From Amblyomma americanum (lineage: Eukaryota > Arthropoda > Arachnida > Ixodida > Ixodidae), in the NCBI RefSeq assembly GCF_052857255.1, contig NC_135498.1, positions 114,307,634 to 114,371,633 of the forward strand: DNA of 64,000 bases. The letters are read 5' to 3'. The notes beneath the pieces are model-generated. The model did not search any database, was not told where the DNA came from, and saw only the letters and a program-made list of their open reading frames with translations. Within the stretch, counting starts at the first letter, position 1. The number at the start of each line of letters is the position of its first letter. Below are positions 61,205-64,000 of this stretch, in pieces. The position numbers and the translations under genes were made by a program.

Positions 61205-63170
61205 GATCTCTTAGCTAAAAATTGCTCCTTTAAAGTGAGCTTTAAAAATGAAGGTTGAATGAGCATTCTGTAGCTCTAATGGTATATGGTGTTCCAGACA
61301 GCAACTGATGAGAAATGAATTGCCTGTTTTCTGTAATTGGTGCGTACTTAAGGTAGGACAATATTGCTATTGAGTGCAAACCGGGTTATGTTGTCGTTTA
61401 CAAGATAACGCTGTGGTATGAGAGGAAGAAAGATTGTATTGTTGAAAAGGTTTTTCATGAGAATGTCAAGAGAGTATCTAACAAGCTGCGATACGGAGAG
61501 GATGTTATGATCCTGAAGAATAAATGCTGCATCGATGAAATAAGAACTGTAGGTAAGTATACGAATGGCTTGATTTTGAATAATGTGCAATAATTTTAGA
61601 TGAACAGCATGCGTGGTTCCCCACCATACTACACAGTAACTGATGTGTGGCTGTATAAACGTGTAATATAAGGATATTAATGTGCTAATAGAAAAGTATG
61701 GACGGACATTAATAAGGATTCTCAAACCGCGTTGCATTTTCTTTTTATATTTGTTATGTGCTTAGGAAATTTTAGATTACTGTCCAAATACACTCCCAGA
61801 AATAAGGCCAAATCGCTAGCCTCTATGAGGTGTTGACCAATTGAGATAGGAGGAATGGAAAGTTTCTGGCGTTGATGCGAGCTGAAAACAACAAACTTTG
61901 TTTTGCTAGAATATATGGTCAAACTGTGTTGATTGCGCCAAGATATAAGGTTGTCCAGGTCATGATTAGGTTTTGATACGAGATTAGTAACGCTTGCATC
62001 TGAGTTATAAATTGTGATGTTGTCTGCATATAACATGCAGTTGGAGGAACCGAAGCACATTGGTAAGGTAATAATGCAAATTAAAAATAAGAGGGAACCC
62101 AGAATAGAACCTTGTGGTACGCGTTGGTTCGTGGACGCAACATCACCGTAGACATCTGAAACAGTGACAGTTTGTGATCTATTTTGCAAGTAATTTTGTA
62201 GCAATAATAACGGGGAGCCAGCAATACCAATTAATTCTAGCCTAGAGAACAAATTTGGATGATTAATGGTGTCAAAAGCTTGCGACAATTCTATAGAGAT
62301 GGCTCCTGGAAATTTTCCTCCATCAATGACAATTCCTAATTTTTCTGTAATTATTATGAAAGTAAGTTCAGTAGAATACCCAGAACAAAAACCATACTGA
62401 TAATATATTAATTTTTTTCCAAATATTTAACGAGAGGATTCAAAATTAGTGTTTCAGTAAGTTTATTGACACATTGAAGAAAGTAAATTGGATAATAATT
62501 TGCCATTAAAGAACTATCACCGATCTTAAAAACCGGGCTAGTCTTTCCACAATTAGTTCATGTAGAAAAATACTAGATTTAAACATCGGTTCACAATATG
62601 TTATAGGACGCCACTAATTAGACGTGCAATGATTTTGATATGAACAGGATGTATATTATCAAGGCCAGGACTTGTTATTTTCAAATTACGGATTATGTCA
62701 AATATTTCCTTTGGCGTGGTTGGAAAAAGAAAAAAAAATGAGTGGAGGAGGCGGCTGGATAAAGGGGGTTGGAAAGCTTCTTTAGGAGGCTTGTTGCTCT
62801 CATTAAAGAAACAATTAAAGCAAGTTGCATATTCATTTTGGTTAATGTGCTCGACACTGTTATGTTAGATTAAAGTTATTTCTTCGCGCTTATAGCTGTT
62901 CCTAAGAAAGAATTAACTAATTTCCACTTTTTCTGCATATTTTGGCCATGGCCAAAATATGCACTCATGAAATTTTTGTTCATAATAGGTCCTTTTAGCT
63001 GTTTTTAATAATTAAAACAAAGTATTAATATAACTCTTATAACGAGCAAAAAGATTTAGGTCGAAGAGCATGTTCTCGGCTAAATTTGCTTCTGTAGCTT
63101 CGCGTTCAAACCCAACCCAGTGTCGATTAAAAGAGTACGACGCCACTTTTTGAGCTATCATAGAGCGATT
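61205..63170 (-). pseudogene. ORF2 (reverse transcriptase) of the CR1-like LINE
   Basis: Linker: RSMIAQKVASYSFNRHWVGF (63150-63090). RT: TPKEIFDIIRNLKITSPGLD, YYQYGFCSGYSTELTF, SQAFDTINHPNLFSRLELIG (62288), QRVPQGSILGSLLF. The catalytic box is YADN (62019-62030 complement), with Asn for the second Asp. The thumb region LILYYTFIQPHISYC-like sequence and NTIPLELQNAHSTF end the protein near 61205. Stops and shifts cluster at 62450-62600. Confidence 0.85.
62935..62962. repeat. Perfect 28-bp palindrome
   Basis: GCATATTTTGGCCA followed directly by its reverse complement, with no spacer. It lies inside the LINE linker, where coding sequence would not be expected to be palindromic. Confidence 0.9.
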
Positions 63171-63590
63171 GGTTTTGATTTTCGTTTTCTATTTTTTATA
63201 GAGGTCTAGATTCTGTTTTGTTTCATTGAATCAATCAAACGCTTACCCTTTGCTTTTGTTGCCTGTCGTTTAGCTCTCGATTTGTTCGCTCTCATTTCCT
63301 TCATACTTACTGGATAGTTCTCTTGTCATTTTCCTCCTTTGCGAATATACATAGTTTCTGTACAAATATTTAGCCACCATACCTTCTCGCATCTTTCCAT
63401 TTGATTTCTTCAAGTGTTCTCCACCATCAGCCATTTAGTCGCCATCTAGAAGCATTCAGCCATATAGTAGCATTCAGGAATATACAGGACAGACCAAGAA
63501 ATTGTGGCCTGAGGAAAGGAATGAAGCAGGGGCTGGGTTCGGTCCCCAGTGCCACCGGGGACCCACCGGTTTTTTGTTGGTGGTGGTGGT
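63170..63590. other. No gene recognised
   Basis: May include the remnant of the LINE endonuclease linker on the minus strand. Confidence 0.35.
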
Positions 63591-64000
63591 GAAAATCATT
63601 TATTTATTTATATATACCAAGAGGTGCTCTGGGAGAGGCCGTGGGTCTCACCCCTTACAATACAAGGCGGAATCCCTCATTACGGGACCCCGTTGGTCTT
63701 GACCGCTGAGCAGGTCCGCCGAACCAGGCAGGACGTGTTGGGCTCCCGGCAGCCGATAGATAGTTCCTGGCAGCCGAGCAGAGCCGCCTCCAAGTCTTGT
63801 CGGGTAGGGGAAGGGGTGATGGTGCGGGGGAAGGAGGGGAGAGGAGAAGGATTTAACCTGCATGCCCAAACCATGTGAAAGGTGTCGGCCACCTCCACAC
63901 AGAATGAGCAGCGGCCGCGAAAAGAATCAAAGTGCTTGAGAACTGCCGGGCACAGCAGGATGTTTGTAAAGGACCCAAGGAGAGTTCATTCGCCAGCATT
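63590..64000 (-). mobile_element. I/R1-like LINE 3' end, cut by window edge
   Basis: On the minus strand CSFCVEVADTFHMVWACRLN (zinc finger) and TRQDLEAALLGCQELSI lead to the stop. Then a 3' UTR with AAATAAATAAATGA and a CACCACCACC tail near 63590. The family matches 48615-49190. The rest lies beyond 64000. Confidence 0.75.

Larger units (their letters stand above)
60875..63170 (-). mobile_element. CR1-like LINE, long 5'-truncated copy
   Basis: Runs on the minus strand from the endonuclease-RT linker to a 3' end at about 60880 (AATAAA at 60882-60887 complement). The 3' UTR has an 8-bp stem, GAGGTCCC (60927-60934) with GGGACCTC (60953-60960), like the hairpins of CR1 tails. Confidence 0.85.

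Overview
This window is nuclear DNA of a hard tick (Ixodida, probably a metastriate genus). The evidence is a set of tRNA-derived SINEs of the tick Ruka type, several tick-type Ty3/gypsy elements, Penelope elements with GIY-YIG endonucleases and CR1-, I- and R1-like LINEs. There are no operons or other bacterial or viral features. Nearly all long open frames are decayed retroelement genes or their shadows.

The most important content is a small host gene hidden in the repeats. Five short plus-strand exons (16827-16869, 38508-38540, 40818-40870, 50118-50189, 56368-56529) have splice sites on every internal edge and compatible phases. They sum to 363 nt (120 codons plus stop). They follow a TATA box at 16763-16770 and precede AATAAA at 56678-56683. 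The predicted secreted protein has the eight-cysteine spacing of class A evasins, the tick chemokine-binding proteins: C-x15-C-x3-C-x13-C-x18-C-x4-C-x4-C-x8-C. Its introns (about 21.6, 2.3, 9.2 and 6.2 kb) hold most of the repeats in the window, so roughly 40 kb is one gene. A second likely host exon lies on the minus strand at 8446-8613. It is the cysteine-rich terminal exon of another putative secreted peptide.

Layout. 1-6017: unique DNA, a LINE 3' end, a TA-flanked MITE, a long (AC)n tract and a deleted gypsy element (A) with two LTRs. 6018-10300: mostly unannotated DNA with the minus-strand exon, a full Ruka-type SINE and two perfect-looking hairpins. 10307-11899: Penelope copy 1 with inverted terminal copies and a 16-bp target duplication. 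13100-14070: gypsy integrase remnant (B). 15060-16510: 5' part of a LINE (zinc-finger ORF1) just upstream of the evasin-like promoter. 17337-25590: minus-strand LTR element with gag but no visible RT or integrase (E), invaded by an antisense LINE and a TTAA-flanked MITE. 26493-27244: another TIR element. 27536-28826: Penelope copy 2. 29306-32470: a heavily decayed gypsy pol (C). 32.5-42.2 kb: mainly unassigned intron sequence with SINEs, a degenerate direct repeat and exons 2 and 3. 42246-47955: full-length decayed gypsy (D) with 165-bp LTRs and a SINE inside its integrase. 48.6-56.4 kb: LINE remnants, exon 4, a mariner-like TIR element, a CACGTG cluster, a SINE, a CR1-like tail with (TA)n, then exon 5. 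58.4-64 kb: gypsy and LINE fragments, including a long minus-strand CR1-like LINE.

All coordinates of decayed elements are by eye and approximate unless LTRs, TIRs or target duplications fix them.
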